A stretch of DNA of 64,000 nucleotides from Sphingomonas trueperi (GCF_011927635.1 NZ_JAATJB010000001.1:248001-312000); one strand, 5' to 3'. Numbered from the stretch's first letter, positions 46,591-56,720 are shown. The notes: generated by a model not told the origin, from the sequence alone. Program-made: numbers and translations.

Positions 46591-47630
46591 CGCAGTCTCC
46601 GTATCGCTCTTGCCGCCTTGGCGAAGACGGTGGGCAGACCGGCCGACTCGATGTCGGCGATCGGCCACCACTCGCCGGGGGGTGCGCTTGCATGGCGAGG
46701 GATTGTTGCAGTCGCAAGCGCCACCTCGAGATCGAAATGGGTGAAGCCGTGGCGGACGGTTTCGTTCAACATCCGCCAGTGGGCGGCGGCGGGTGCGTCG
46801 ACGGCGCCCGGCGGCGACTCGCCCCAGGGCCCGGTGGGCAGCGCCCGCATGCCGCCGAGCAGCCCCTTGTCCGGGCGGCGGACCAGCAGCACGGCATTGT
46901 CGCGCTCCAGCCAGAACATCGTGCCGTGGCGCTGCGGCTTGGGCGCCTTCTTTGCCTTGACCGGATAGGTCTCGGGATCGCCCTGTGTCCGCGCGGTGCA
47001 GCCGAAGGCGATCGGGCAGAGCAGGCATTTCGGCGCACGCGCCGTGCAGATGCCGCTGCCGAGGTCCATCATCGCCTGGGCGAAGTCCCCGGCGCGGGCA
47101 TCGGGCGTGATCGTGTCGGTCAGCCGCCGGATCGCCGGGCGCGATCCCGGCAGGGGATCGGCGAGCGCGAACAGCCGCGTCACCACGCGCTCGACATTGG
47201 CGTCGACCACCACCGCCCGCCGGCCAAAGGCGATCGCGGCGATCGCGGCGGCGGTATAGTCGCCGATACCGGGAAGCGCGCGCAGCCCCGCCTCGGTGTC
47301 CGGCAACTCGCCCAATCGCGCGACTTCGCGGGCGCAGGCGAGCATGTTGCGGGCCCGGGCATAATAGCCGAGCCCCGCCCAGGCGGCCATCACATCGGCA
47401 TCCTCGGCCGCCGCCATCGCTGCGAAGCTCGGCCAGCGCGACGTGAATTTCTCGAAGTACGGGATGACCGTCGCGACCTGCGTCTGCTGCAGCATCACCT
47501 CGGAAAGCCACACCCGGTACGGCTCCGTCGCATCGGTACCGGGCGGCGCGCGCCAGGGCAGGCGGCGGGCATTGGCGTCGTACCAAGCGAGAAGCGCGGG
47601 GGCGATCGATTCAGGAGCGTTGTCGGGCAC
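46587..47630 (-). CDS. mutY: A/G-specific adenine glycosylase MutY
   Basis: Removes adenine mispaired with 8-oxoguanine. The 347-residue protein has the catalytic glutamate in VWLSEVMLQQT (E44), the helix-hairpin-helix LPGIGDYTAAAI, the catalytic aspartate in VVVDANVERVVTR, the [4Fe-4S] cysteines CTARAPKCLLCPIAFGC, and a C-terminal MutT-like domain for 8-oxoG recognition. GTG start at 47630 is chosen because it lies just before the conserved NAPESIAPALLAWYD; it diverges from the DciA-like gene by only 28 bp. Confidence 0.95.
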   Translation of the reverse strand: MPDNAPESIAPALLAWYDANARRLPWRAPPGTDATEPYRVWLSEVMLQQTQVATVIPYFEKFTSRWPSFAAMAAAEDADVMAAWAGLGYYARARNMLACAREVARLGELPDTEAGLRALPGIGDYTAAAIAAIAFGRRAVVVDANVERVVTRLFALADPLPGSRPAIRRLTDTITPDARAGDFAQAMMDLGSGICTARAPKCLLCPIAFGCTARTQGDPETYPVKAKKAPKPQRHGTMFWLERDNAVLLVRRPDKGLLGGMRALPTGPWGESPPGAVDAPAAAHWRMLNETVRHGFTHFDLEVALATATIPRHASAPPGEWWPIADIESAGLPTVFAKAARAIRRLR

Positions 47631-47658
47631 GCCCCGCCTATGGCATGGGGGACCCAGT

Positions 47659-48195
47659 ATGACGAAGCCCCCCCGTGCCACCACCCGCCAGCCGCGCCCC
47701 GAGCCGCAGCGCTCGAACCGCGTCCGTGCGGTGTCCGAGCTGCTGCCGGACGTGGGCGGCGCGGCTTTCCGCAAGTTCGGCTTCGTCCAGTCCGCCGTGG
47801 TCAGCCGCTGGGGCGAGATCGTAGGCGAGCGCTATGCCCGCGTCTCCGCACCCGAATCGATTCGCTTCCCGCGCGGCAAGCGCGAGGAAGGCGTGCTGGC
47901 GCTCACCGTCTCGGGTGCGTTCGCGCCGATGATGCAGCATATCTCACCCGAGATCATCGAGCGGGTGAACCGCTTCTTCGGCTATCCCGCCGTCGCCAAG
48001 CTGGCGATCCGCCACGGCGACCTGCGCGCGCCCAAGGCCAAGCCCGCGCCGCCGCCCAGCCTCAAGCCGATCCCGGAAGCGATGGGCGACAGCCTGCGCG
48101 GCATCGCCGATCCGGAGCTGCGCGCGGTGCTCGAATCGCTCGCGGCAGGCGTCGCGGCGCAGGACGAAACCCCGGTATTCGGCCGGATCGATTGA
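47659..48195 (+). CDS. DciA-like (DUF721) protein
   Basis: A 178-residue protein with a DUF721 domain, the family of DciA, which loads the replicative helicase in bacteria lacking DnaC. Visible block: VSELLPDVGGAAFRKFGFVQSAVVSRWGEIVGERYARVSAPESIRFPRG and ALTVSGAFAPMMQHISPEIIERVNRFFGY. The N-terminus is basic and disordered. ATG at 47659 is just upstream of the conserved part. It is followed 1 bp later by the first DsbA-like gene. Confidence 0.85.
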   Translation: MTKPPRATTRQPRPEPQRSNRVRAVSELLPDVGGAAFRKFGFVQSAVVSRWGEIVGERYARVSAPESIRFPRGKREEGVLALTVSGAFAPMMQHISPEIIERVNRFFGYPAVAKLAIRHGDLRAPKAKPAPPPSLKPIPEAMGDSLRGIADPELRAVLESLAAGVAAQDETPVFGRID

Positions 48196-48196
48196 G

Positions 48197-48892
48197 ATGA
48201 TGCAGCGACTCCTTACCCTGATGCTCGCGCTGGTGCCGCTCTTCGCGCTCGGCGCCGCCCCCGCCCCGCAGGCCAACTGGCTCACCACCGTGGTGGAGAC
48301 GCCCGAGGGCGGCTATCGCCAGGGCAACCCTAACGCGGCCGTGAAGCTGGTCGAATATGGCTCGCGCACCTGCCCGACCTGCGGTCGCTTCGCCGAAGAG
48401 GGCATGAAGCCGCTGCGCGACCAGTATATCGCCACCGGCAAGGTCAGCTACGAGTATCGCGACTTCCTCGTGCACGGCGCGCCCGATCTGGCGCTGGCGC
48501 TGCTCAACCAGTGCGTCGGCACCCAGCGCTTCTTCCCCGTGCTCGACGCGATCTACGCCAACCAGCCCCAGTTCGAGGAAAAGCTGATCGCGCTGGAGAA
48601 GACGCCCGCCACGCTGGAGGCGTGGCAGAAGCTGCCGCCGGCGCAGATGGCGACACGCTTCGCCGAGAATATGGGCATGATCGCCTTCCTCAAGACGCAG
48701 GGCCTGCCCGAGGCCAAGGCCCGCCAGTGCCTCGCCGATCCCAAGGCGATCGCCCGCATCGCCAAGACCCAGGCGGACGGCGCCAATCTCTACAAGGTGG
48801 ATGGCACGCCCAGCTTCTTCGTCAACGGCCGCAAGGTGCGGGCCTATAGCTGGCCCTATCTCGAGCCCGAACTGCGCGCCGCCGGCGCCTGA
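48197..48892 (+). CDS. DsbA-family thioredoxin-like protein (CPTC)
   Basis: A 231-residue periplasmic oxidoreductase or chaperone with a signal peptide (MMQRLLTLMLALVPLFALGA). The active-site motif is C59-P-T-C62 within YGSRTCPTCGRF, and the cis-proline loop is in VDGTPSFFVNG. The helical insertion KVSYEYRDFLVHGAPDLALALLNQC is typical of the DsbA/DsbG-like group with a 70-residue helical cap. It is paralogous to the next gene. Confidence 0.9.
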   Translation: MMQRLLTLMLALVPLFALGAAPAPQANWLTTVVETPEGGYRQGNPNAAVKLVEYGSRTCPTCGRFAEEGMKPLRDQYIATGKVSYEYRDFLVHGAPDLALALLNQCVGTQRFFPVLDAIYANQPQFEEKLIALEKTPATLEAWQKLPPAQMATRFAENMGMIAFLKTQGLPEAKARQCLADPKAIARIAKTQADGANLYKVDGTPSFFVNGRKVRAYSWPYLEPELRAAGA

Positions 48893-48916
48893 CCCTTTCG
48901 TAACCCGGAGACTTCC

Positions 48917-49678
48917 ATGCGTTTCGCCCTCGCGCTTCTTCCCATCCTGGCGCTCGCCGCCTGCAACGGCGGTGACAAGGCCGCCGGCGGCAACGGCAGC
49001 GCGCCGGTCCAGGCCGCGGCGCCCGTCGCGGGCGTCCCCGCCCCCGCCGGCAAGCAATGGGCCGATGTAGTCGAGAAGACCAAGGACAACGGCTTCCGCC
49101 AGGGCAACCCCAACGCGCCGATCAAGCTGGTCGAATATGGCTCGCGCATGTGCCCGTTCTGCGCGCAGTTCGGCACGACCGGCGTCGGCCCCTTGCGCGA
49201 AAAGTACATCGCGACCGGCAAGGTCAGCTATGAATATCGCGACTTCCTGATCCACGGCGCCCCCGACCTCGCACTCGCGCTGCTGAACCAGTGCGTGCCC
49301 ACCGACGCCTTCTTCCCGATGCTGGACCAGATCTATGCCGGCACGGACGCGTTCAACCAGAAGATCATGGCGCTCCAGCAGACCAACCCGCAGGTGCTCG
49401 ACCAGATTCAGCAGATGCCGCCGCCCCAGGCCGCGGCCGGCTTCGCCCAGGCGCTGGGCATGGTCGACTATATGAAGCAGCGCGGCCTGCCCGAGGCCCA
49501 GGCCAAGGCGTGCCTCGCCGACCAGAAGCAGATCGAGACGATCGCCAAGGTCAATGCCGATGGCGCCAACGTCTACGGCGTCAACTCGACCCCGACCTTC
49601 TTCATCAACGGCCAGAAGACCGACGTGAACACCTGGGCCGATCTGGAGCCGCTGCTCCAGAAGGCCGGCGCACGCTGA
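48917..49678 (+). CDS. DsbA-family thioredoxin-like lipoprotein (CPFC)
   Basis: Tandem paralogue of the previous gene (253 residues), sharing RQGNPNA, VEYGSR.CP.C, KVSYEYRDFL.HGAPDLALALLNQCV and TPTFF.NG. The N-terminus is a lipobox LALAAC (C16), so this copy is probably membrane-anchored by lipid. Active site C79-P-F-C82. Spacing of 24 bp to the previous gene and 13 bp to smc suggests one transcript. Confidence 0.9.
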   Translation: MRFALALLPILALAACNGGDKAAGGNGSAPVQAAAPVAGVPAPAGKQWADVVEKTKDNGFRQGNPNAPIKLVEYGSRMCPFCAQFGTTGVGPLREKYIATGKVSYEYRDFLIHGAPDLALALLNQCVPTDAFFPMLDQIYAGTDAFNQKIMALQQTNPQVLDQIQQMPPPQAAAGFAQALGMVDYMKQRGLPEAQAKACLADQKQIETIAKVNADGANVYGVNSTPTFFINGQKTDVNTWADLEPLLQKAGAR

Positions 49679-49691
49679 TCGACGACACCCC

Positions 49692-52600
49692 ATGCAGATA
49701 AAGCGGCTGCGGCTGACGGGCTTCAAGAGCTTCGTCGACCCGGCCGATCTGCGGATCGAACCGGGGCTGACGGGAATCGTCGGCCCCAATGGCTGCGGCA
49801 AGTCCAACCTGCTCGAAGCGCTGCGCTGGGTGATGGGCGAAACCAGCGCCAAGTCGATGCGCGGCGCCGGCATGGAAGACGTGATCTTCGCCGGCACCGC
49901 GACTCGTCCCCAGCGCGACTTCGCCGAAGTGGCGGTGGTCGCGGACCTCGACGACCAGCAGGACGAGCTGGAGATCATCCGCCGCATCGAGCGCGGCGCC
50001 GGCTCCGCCTATCGCATCAACGGCCGCGACGTGCGCGCCAAGGACGTGGCGCTCGCCTTCGCAGACGCCGCGACCGGGGCGCATTCGCCCGCGCTGGTCA
50101 GCCAGGGGCGGATCGGCGCGATCATCGCCGCCAAGCCGGGCGAGCGCCGCGCGATGCTGGAGGAAGCCGCCGGGATCGCCGGTCTCCATGTCCGCCGCCG
50201 CGACGCCGAGCAAAAGCTGCGCGCGACCGAGACCAACCTCACCCGGCTCGACGAACTGATCGGCGAGCAGGAGCAGCGCGCCGCCGCGCTCAAGCGCCAG
50301 GCGCGGCAGGCCGAGCGCTATCGCGAGCTTTCCGACCGCATCCGGGTCGCCGAGGCACGGATGATCTTCGCCCGCTGGCGCGACGCGGCGCTGGCCGCCG
50401 ATATCGCGCGCAAGGAGGCCGCCGAGGCCGAGTCGCTGGTCGCCGAGCGCACCGCCGCGCAGGCCGAGGCGGAGGCCGCGCAGATGGCGGCGGCCGAGGC
50501 GGTCGGCACGCTCCGCGCCGAGTCGCTGCGGTTGCGCGATGCCGCCAGCGACGCCCAGCACCGGCTGCAGACACTGCGCAGCGCCCGCCACGGCGTCGAG
50601 CGGCGGATCGCCGAGCTGGCCGAGGCGAGCCGTCGTCTGGAGGCCGACCGTGCGCGCGAAGCCTCCCTCGCGCGCGACGCCGCAGAGGCAATCGCGCGGC
50701 TGACCGACGAACAGGCGACGCTGGAGGCACGGATCGCCGAGACCGCCGCGCGCGTGCCCCTGCTCGACACAGCACTGGCCGATACCGAACGCGCCGCGCG
50801 CGATGCCGACGTCGCGCTGTCGCAGGCGCTGGCGCAGCAGGCCAGCGAAGCCGCCGAGGTGCGCGTCGCCGATGCCGCGCTGTCCGCTGCGCGTGGGCGG
50901 GTGGAACGCAGCCAGCGCGACCAGGCGCGGATCGAGGCCGAGGCCCGCGCGCTCGGCGATGCCGCACCGCTCCATGCCGAGCGCCAACGCGCTAGCGAAG
51001 CGCGTGCGGAGGCGCAGCGCCAGGCCGAAGCCGCCCGCGACGCGCTCACCCGCGCCGATGCCGAGGAGCGCGCCGCGATCGAGGCCCGCAACGGCGCCCA
51101 GGCCGCGCGCGCGGCGGCGCATGCCGAGCTCGCCCAGATCGACAGCGAGGCAACGGCGCTCGCCAAGGCGACCAGGCCCTCGGGCAAGGACCGGCTGCTC
51201 GACCGGGTAACCGTCGCCGCGGGCTATGAGCGCGCGCTCGCCGCCGCGCTGGGGGACGATCTCGAAGCGGGGCTCGATGCGAGCGCCGAGCGGCATTGGG
51301 GCGGGGCCGATACGCTGCCGACCGACCCCGCGCCGCCGCCCGGCACGACTCGGCTGGCACAGCACGTCACCGCGCCGCCCGAACTCGCCCGGCGGCTGGC
51401 GCAGGTGCTGGTGTGCGAGGCGGATGACGGTGCGCCGCTCGCGGTCGGCCAGCGGCTGGTGACGCTGCAGGGCGTGCTGCGCCGCTGGGACGGCTATCGC
51501 GCGCGCTCGGGCGGCGCGGCGGCGGCGGAGCGACTGGAGCGGGTCAACCGGCTCGCCGCGCTGGAACGGGCCCGCCCCGCGGCGCAGGCGGCGCTGGAAG
51601 CCGCCGCGGCGGAACTCAGCCGGATCGAGGCGAGCATCGCCGAAGCGCGCCGCAGCGCCGCCGAGAACCGCAAGCGGCTCGATCAGGCCGATCTCGCCGC
51701 GCGCGAGGCGACCCGTGCCGAGGATCGCGTCGCCAACCAGCTTGAACGGCTGGAGGCGCAGCGCGCCGATCTCGATACCCGCCGCGCCCGCATCGCCGCC
51801 GAGGCGGAGGAAGCCGCCGCCGAGTTCGCCCGCGCCGAGGCGGCCAAGGCCGCGCTGCCCGACGGGGCAGAAACCCGCGCCAAGGTCGCGGCACTGTCCC
51901 GCGAAGCCGACCATGCCCGCGCCGCCGTGGCCAGCGCCCGTGCCGAACGCGCCAGCCTCGACCGCGACCTCGCCCAGGCCCGCGAGCGGCTCGCCGCCGC
52001 CGGGGCCGAGGCCAGGAGCTGGTCGGCCCGCGCCGCCGATGCCACCCGCCGCTCCGCCGAGATGGACGAGCGCGCCGCCACGCTGGCGCAGGAGCGCGAG
52101 GCGATCGCCGCCCGTCCCGCCCAGATCGCCGCCCAGCTCGCCGATGCCGAGGCCGCCGACACCTGGATGCAGCAGGAATCCGCTGCTGCCCAGGTCGCCG
52201 AGCGCGAGGCCGACGCCCGGCTGCGCGCCAGCGAGGCGGCACTGCGCGCGGCAAGCGAGTCGCTCTCCGAAGCCCGCGAGCGCCGTGCCGGCGCCGCCGC
52301 ACGCGCCGAGAACCAGGACGTGCGCCGGGTGGAGATGGGGCGCCTCTCGGGCGAACGGTTCGAATGCCCGCCGCCCTTGCTCCCTGCGCGGCTCAACTTC
52401 GACGCCGACAGCGTGCGAAGCCCGCAAGACGAATCCGCCGCGCTGGAAAAGCTCACCACCGATCGCGAGCGGCTAGGACCCGTCAACCTCGTCGCCGAGA
52501 CCGAGCTGGCCGAGATAGAAGCCGCGTTCGGCACCAATGCCAAGGAGCGCGACGAGCTGCTCCAGGCGGTCAACCGGCTGCGCGGCTCGATCGGCACGCT

Positions 52601-53099
52601 CAACCGCGAGGGGCGGCAGCGGCTGCTCGCTGCGTTCGAGGCGGTCGACCAGCATTTCCGGCGGCTGTTCACCACGCTGTTCAACGGCGGCCAGGCGCAT
52701 CTCGCGCTGATCGATTCGGACGACCCGCTGGAGGCCGGGCTGGAAATCCTGGCCCAGCCGCCGGGCAAGAAACTGCAGTCGCTTACCCTGCTCTCGGGCG
52801 GCGAGCAGGCGCTGACCGCGGTCGCGCTGATCTTCGCGCTGTTCCTCACCAAGCCGTCGCCGATCTGCGTCCTCGACGAAGTCGACGCGCCGCTCGACGA
52901 CGCCAATGTGGATCGGTTTTGCGATCTGCTGGAGGCAATGACCCGCGAAACCGCGACCCGCTACCTGATCGTCACCCACAATGCCGCGACGATGGCGCGG
53001 ATGCACCGGCTGTTCGGGGTGACGATGGTCGAGCGCGGGGTCAGCCGGCTGGTGTCAGTGGATCTGGGCGGCGCGACGAGTTTGCTGGCGGCGGAGTAG
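49692..53099 (+). CDS. smc: Chromosome segregation protein SMC
   Basis: Condensin ATPase of 1135 residues. N-terminal head: KRLRLTGFKSFVDP and Walker A GPNGCGKSN near residues 32-40. Long coiled coils with high Ala/Glu/Arg content occupy about residues 170-470 and 620-920, separated by the hinge (about 500-610, GYERALAAALGDDLEAGLD). C-terminal head: signature LLSGGEQALTAVALIFALF and Walker B CVLDEVDAPLDDANVDRF. It is preceded by the two DsbA-like genes and a DciA-like gene, a conserved sphingomonad order as far as I know. Confidence 0.97.
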   Translation: MQIKRLRLTGFKSFVDPADLRIEPGLTGIVGPNGCGKSNLLEALRWVMGETSAKSMRGAGMEDVIFAGTATRPQRDFAEVAVVADLDDQQDELEIIRRIERGAGSAYRINGRDVRAKDVALAFADAATGAHSPALVSQGRIGAIIAAKPGERRAMLEEAAGIAGLHVRRRDAEQKLRATETNLTRLDELIGEQEQRAAALKRQARQAERYRELSDRIRVAEARMIFARWRDAALAADIARKEAAEAESLVAERTAAQAEAEAAQMAAAEAVGTLRAESLRLRDAASDAQHRLQTLRSARHGVERRIAELAEASRRLEADRAREASLARDAAEAIARLTDEQATLEARIAETAARVPLLDTALADTERAARDADVALSQALAQQASEAAEVRVADAALSAARGRVERSQRDQARIEAEARALGDAAPLHAERQRASEARAEAQRQAEAARDALTRADAEERAAIEARNGAQAARAAAHAELAQIDSEATALAKATRPSGKDRLLDRVTVAAGYERALAAALGDDLEAGLDASAERHWGGADTLPTDPAPPPGTTRLAQHVTAPPELARRLAQVLVCEADDGAPLAVGQRLVTLQGVLRRWDGYRARSGGAAAAERLERVNRLAALERARPAAQAALEAAAAELSRIEASIAEARRSAAENRKRLDQADLAAREATRAEDRVANQLERLEAQRADLDTRRARIAAEAEEAAAEFARAEAAKAALPDGAETRAKVAALSREADHARAAVASARAERASLDRDLAQARERLAAAGAEARSWSARAADATRRSAEMDERAATLAQEREAIAARPAQIAAQLADAEAADTWMQQESAAAQVAEREADARLRASEAALRAASESLSEARERRAGAAARAENQDVRRVEMGRLSGERFECPPPLLPARLNFDADSVRSPQDESAALEKLTTDRERLGPVNLVAETELAEIEAAFGTNAKERDELLQAVNRLRGSIGTLNREGRQRLLAAFEAVDQHFRRLFTTLFNGGQAHLALIDSDDPLEAGLEILAQPPGKKLQSLTLLSGGEQALTAVALIFALFLTKPSPICVLDEVDAPLDDANVDRFCDLLEAMTRETATRYLIVTHNAATMARMHRLFGVTMVERGVSRLVSVDLGGATSLLAAE

Positions 53100-53185
53100 C
53101 GGAGCCCCCCCACGGGAGGCCGACCCTGTTCAAACAGATTCGCGGATGGCGGAGTTTGGTGGAAAGCGGACCTACAGCTTATCGC

Positions 53186-53506
53186 TTAGCTCAGAAACAA
53201 GCCGCCTGCTGCGAGAAGCATCAGTCCAACTACCGGTAGCGCCAGTATCAAAACCAGACCCCAGCCCATCGTCAAGCTTGCAACGCTCGCGACTGTTCGC
53301 CTGCTACCTGCCTGGCGGAACCAAATGAAGACACACAGAAGTGGGGGCAGAATTAGTAGAACGTAGAATATGGCGTCGACAGCCCCCCTGATCGGTGGAA
53401 AGCGGAACTGCTCCTCATCCTGAGCGGTCATCGCGGCGAGCAGTAGCACTGGCACGGCGTAAAAGATCCAGAGTGTAGCGAGAGCAGCAAAGAGGCGATT
53501 AGGCAT
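53186..53506 (-). CDS. Small hypothetical membrane protein
   Basis: A 106-residue product with three hydrophobic segments (about 7-26, 45-62, 80-100) and no recognised motif. GC content and codon choice are less biased than in smc and pnp, and the flanking spacers (53100-53185 and 53507-53639) also look lower in GC, so this may be a recent insertion. The reading frame could be real, but there is no clear ribosome-binding site. Confidence 0.5.
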   Translation of the reverse strand: MPNRLFAALATLWIFYAVPVLLLAAMTAQDEEQFRFPPIRGAVDAIFYVLLILPPLLCVFIWFRQAGSRRTVASVASLTMGWGLVLILALPVVGLMLLAAGGLFLS

Positions 53507-53639
53507 TTTGAGATTTGCTTCGACAGGGGCAACTGCGCCTGAATGCGCCGCTGGCGGAGCGTCCGCAATGAGGATCGAGCGAAGAGAGAAAGAATGTCTT
53601 AAACTGGGGCGACAGCGGACCTAGCGCAAGCCGCCTATC

Positions 53640-54077
53640 CTAGTGCCTGGTCTGAAAACTCGGCTCGCCCTGCAGCGCGGCGGCGACCAGCAGGCTTTCC
53701 TCCAGCTTCACCCGGTTGCGCAGGCGCGGCAGCATTGCGCGGCTGGCGTCGGCGAAGCCCTTGCGGTCGGCGGCGATCTGTTCGGGGGTCCAGAACTGGA
53801 GATAGTCCTGCCAGTTGGCCTTGAGCCGCTCGAAATCCTCGCGGACCTGGTCGACCTTGGTGCGCGAGATGCCCGGCTGGGCGGACATGGCCAGCGTGTA
53901 GATGGTGGTGTCTTCACGGGCGAGATGCTCCGCGACGCAGTTGAGCAGATGATCGAGCGCGGTGGAAAGCTCGACGGGGGTCGCGTCGCTTTCGAGAAGA
54001 CCCGACAGGCGCCGTGCGAGAATGTCGATCATCTCGTGATCGTGCCGTAATTCGGCGATCGTCGTCGTTGCCATCAT
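53640..54077 (-). CDS. Hemerythrin domain-containing protein
   Basis: A 145-residue four-helix protein of the HHE (hemerythrin cation-binding) family. The di-iron pattern starts LRHDHEMIDIL near residue 10, with a second HLAREDTTIY; typical members bind O2 or sense redox or NO. ATG at 54077 or 54074 (MMATTT) is preferred to the further upstream frame. Confidence 0.87.
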   Translation of the reverse strand: MMATTTIAELRHDHEMIDILARRLSGLLESDATPVELSTALDHLLNCVAEHLAREDTTIYTLAMSAQPGISRTKVDQVREDFERLKANWQDYLQFWTPEQIAADRKGFADASRAMLPRLRNRVKLEESLLVAAALQGEPSFQTRH

Positions 54078-54177
54078 CGGTCGGCCCTCACCCTTTAGCG
54101 TCGTCTGCTCCGTTCGATCCCCCGGCGACTGCATAGCGCGATTTTTCGCAAAGTGGAATGCGGGAATGGGTTAATGA

Positions 54178-54210
54178 AAAAGGGGCCCGGCAGTGCCGGA
54201 GCCCCCTTCA
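54178..54210 (-). terminator. Intrinsic terminator of pnp
   Basis: On the minus strand AAGGGGGCTCCGGCA pairs with TGCCGGGCCCCTT around a short loop, then TTTTC follows. It sits 24 bp after the pnp stop. Confidence 0.8.
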
Positions 54211-54233
54211 TTTCTTGTGCGAAACGCCGGTGA

Positions 54234-56576
54234 TCAGTCGCGATCGCCGGTCAGGAACGCGGGCAGGCCGATATCGCCGCCGTCGTCCTTGCCGCCTTCG
54301 CTGCGCTCGCCGCGCGGCTTGTCGCCACGGTCGCGGCGGGGGCCACGCTCGCCACCGCGCTCGCCGCCACGGCCGCCCTCGCGACGGCGGTCGCCGCCGC
54401 GGTCACCGCGGTCACCACGGTCGCCACGGTCGCCGCGCGGCTCGCGCGGTTCGCGGGCCGGACGCGAGTCTTCCAGCTCGGCACCGGTCTCCTGGTCGAC
54501 GACGCGCATCGACAGGCGCACCTTGCCGCGCGGATCGATCTCGAGGACCTTGACCTTGACTTCCTGGCCTTCGCTCAGGACGTCCGAGACCTTCTCGACG
54601 CGCTCGTTCTTGATCTCCGAGACGTGGACGAGGCCGTCCTTGCCGCCCATGAAGTTCACGAACGCGCCGAAATCGACGAGGTTGACGACCTTGCCGGTGT
54701 AGATCTTGCCGACTTCAGCTTCCTCGACGAGGCCCTTGATCCACTTGATCGCGGCTTCGATCTGCGCCGGATCCGACGAGCTGACCTTGATAACGCCCTC
54801 GTCGTCGATGTCGACCTTGGCGCCGGTGGTGGCGACGATCTCGCGGATCACCTTGCCGCCGGTGCCGATCACTTCGCGGATCTTCGACTTGTCGATCGTG
54901 AAGGTCTCGATGCGCGGGGCGTGCGCCGAGAGCTCGGCACGGACTTCGCCCAGCGCCTTGTTCATCTCGCCCAGGATGTGCGCGCGGCCGGCCTTCGCCT
55001 GGTTGAGCGCCGCCTCGAAGATCTCCTTGGTGATGCCGGCGATCTTGATGTCCATCTGCATCGTGGTGATGCCCTCGGACGTGCCGGCGACCTTAAAGTC
55101 CATGTCGCCCAGGTGATCCTCATCGCCCAGGATGTCGGACAGGATCGCATACTCCTTGCCCTCGAGGATCAGGCCCATGGCGATGCCCGAGACCGGACGC
55201 TTGATCGGCACGCCGGCGTCCATCATCGCGAGGCTGCCGCCGCACACCGACGCCATCGACGACGAGCCGTTCGACTCGGTGATGTCGCTGGTCAGGCGGA
55301 TCGTGTAGGGGAAGTCTTCCTTCGACGGCAGCACCGGGTGCAGCGCGCGCCATGCCAGCTTGCCATGGCCGACTTCACGACGGCCCGGCGCGCCGAAGCG
55401 GCCCACTTCGCCGACCGAATAGGGCGGGAAGTTATAGTGCAGCATGAAGCTCTGGTAGCTGAGGCCGTTCAGGCCATCGATCATCTGCTCGGCGTCCTTG
55501 GTGCCGAGGGTGCAGGTGGCGATGGTCTGGGTCTCGCCGCGCGTGAACAGCGCCGAACCGTGCGCACGCGGCAGGAAGTGCGTCTCCGCCTCGATCGGGC
55601 GGATCTGCGTGGTGGTGCGGCCGTCGATGCGCTTGCCCTCCTTGAGGATGGCGGTGCGGACGATCTCGGCTTCCAGCTTCTTGGTCAGCTTGATGCCGGC
55701 CATCACCTGCTGCGGGTCGAGGCCGTCCTCAACGAACTGCGCCTTGGCCTTGGCACGCGCCTCGTTGAGCGCGTTCGAGCGGGCCGACTTGTCGGTCAGC
55801 TTGTAGGCGGCGGCGATGTCCTTGCCGATCAGCTTCTTGATCTTGTCCTTGAGCTTCGCATTGTCGTTAGACGACGCGATTTCCCACGGATCCTTGGCGG
55901 CCTGCTCGGCGAGCTTGATGATCGCCTTGACGATTTCGCGGCAGGCATCGTGCGCGAACAGCACGGCACCGAGCATGACCTCTTCCGAAAGCTCCTTGGC
56001 CTCGGATTCGACCATCATCACCGCGTCATAGGTGGCGGCGACGACGAGATCGAGCTCGCCCTCGGCAACCTGCGCGTCAGTCGGGTTGAGGATGTACTCG
56101 CCGTTGACGTAGCCGACGCGGGCGGCGCCGATCGGGCCCATGAAGGGTACGCCCGACAGGGTGAGCGCGGCCGAGGCGGCGATCATCGAGAGGATGTCGG
56201 GCTCGTTCTCGCCGTCATAGCTCAGCACCTGAGCGATGGCGTTGATCTCGTTGTAGAAGCCTTCCGGGAACAGCGGGCGGATCGGGCGGTCGATGAGGCG
56301 GGAGACGAGCGTCTCCTTCTCGGTGGCGCCGCGCTCGCGCTTGAAGAAGCCACCCGGAATGCGACCGGCGGCCGAGAATTTTTCCTGGTAGTGGACGGTC
56401 AGCGGGAAGAAGTCCTGGCCTTCCTTCACCGACTTGGCGGCGGTGACCGCGCACAGCACCACGGTTTCGCCGAGGGTCGCGATCACCGCGCCGTCGGCCT
56501 GGCGGGCAACCTTGCCCGTTTCGAGAGTCAGCGTCTTGCCGCCCCACTCGATCGATACAGTCTTCTTGTCGAACAT
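54234..56576 (-). CDS. pnp: Polyribonucleotide nucleotidyltransferase (PNPase)
   Basis: Phosphorolytic 3'-5' exoribonuclease, part of the degradosome. The 780-residue protein has two RNase PH domains, the PNPase helical linker, a KH domain ([26 protein letters not shown]) and an S1 domain ([21 protein letters not shown]). After the S1 domain comes an Arg/Gly/Asp-rich tail ([13 protein letters not shown] then [13 protein letters not shown]) that ends in [11 protein letters not shown]. The start is ATG at 56576. It follows rpsO on the same strand. Confidence 0.97.
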   Translation of the reverse strand: MFDKKTVSIEWGGKTLTLETGKVARQADGAVIATLGETVVLCAVTAAKSVKEGQDFFPLTVHYQEKFSAAGRIPGGFFKRERGATEKETLVSRLIDRPIRPLFPEGFYNEINAIAQVLSYDGENEPDILSMIAASAALTLSGVPFMGPIGAARVGYVNGEYILNPTDAQVAEGELDLVVAATYDAVMMVESEAKELSEEVMLGAVLFAHDACREIVKAIIKLAEQAAKDPWEIASSNDNAKLKDKIKKLIGKDIAAAYKLTDKSARSNALNEARAKAKAQFVEDGLDPQQVMAGIKLTKKLEAEIVRTAILKEGKRIDGRTTTQIRPIEAETHFLPRAHGSALFTRGETQTIATCTLGTKDAEQMIDGLNGLSYQSFMLHYNFPPYSVGEVGRFGAPGRREVGHGKLAWRALHPVLPSKEDFPYTIRLTSDITESNGSSSMASVCGGSLAMMDAGVPIKRPVSGIAMGLILEGKEYAILSDILGDEDHLGDMDFKVAGTSEGITTMQMDIKIAGITKEIFEAALNQAKAGRAHILGEMNKALGEVRAELSAHAPRIETFTIDKSKIREVIGTGGKVIREIVATTGAKVDIDDEGVIKVSSSDPAQIEAAIKWIKGLVEEAEVGKIYTGKVVNLVDFGAFVNFMGGKDGLVHVSEIKNERVEKVSDVLSEGQEVKVKVLEIDPRGKVRLSMRVVDQETGAELEDSRPAREPREPRGDRGDRGDRGDRGGDRRREGGRGGERGGERGPRRDRGDKPRGERSEGGKDDGGDIGLPAFLTGDRD

Positions 56577-56700
56577 GTCGTTTCCTTCACTCCCCGGTGC
56601 CAATCACGCGGGGGGCCTATGCGTGAGCCGTATGTGGCTCGTGGGACCGACCGTATTGCCGGATCCCCCGTTCGTCCCCGGCGCCATTCGCCCGGGACCG

Positions 56701-56720
56701 CCGGTGCGTTATCGCACCGG
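56701..56720 (-). promoter_or_regulatory. Perfect hairpin in the pnp leader
   Basis: CCGGTGCG and CGCACCGG with TTAT loop, 125-145 bp before the pnp ATG and just after the rpsO terminator. Position suggests an RNase III or processing site of the kind known in the E. coli pnp leader; this is inference. Confidence 0.4.

Noticed and set aside
49605..52427. 940-codon open frame antisense to smc
   Set aside because: It lies opposite the SMC coiled coils; its glycine/leucine/arginine-rich composition is the shadow of Ala/Glu/Arg codons in GC-rich DNA and contains no family motif.
54290..54480. Tandem repeat array as CRISPR or minisatellite
   Set aside because: The repeats are short, in frame and encode the Arg/Gly/Asp tail of PNPase; no spacers.
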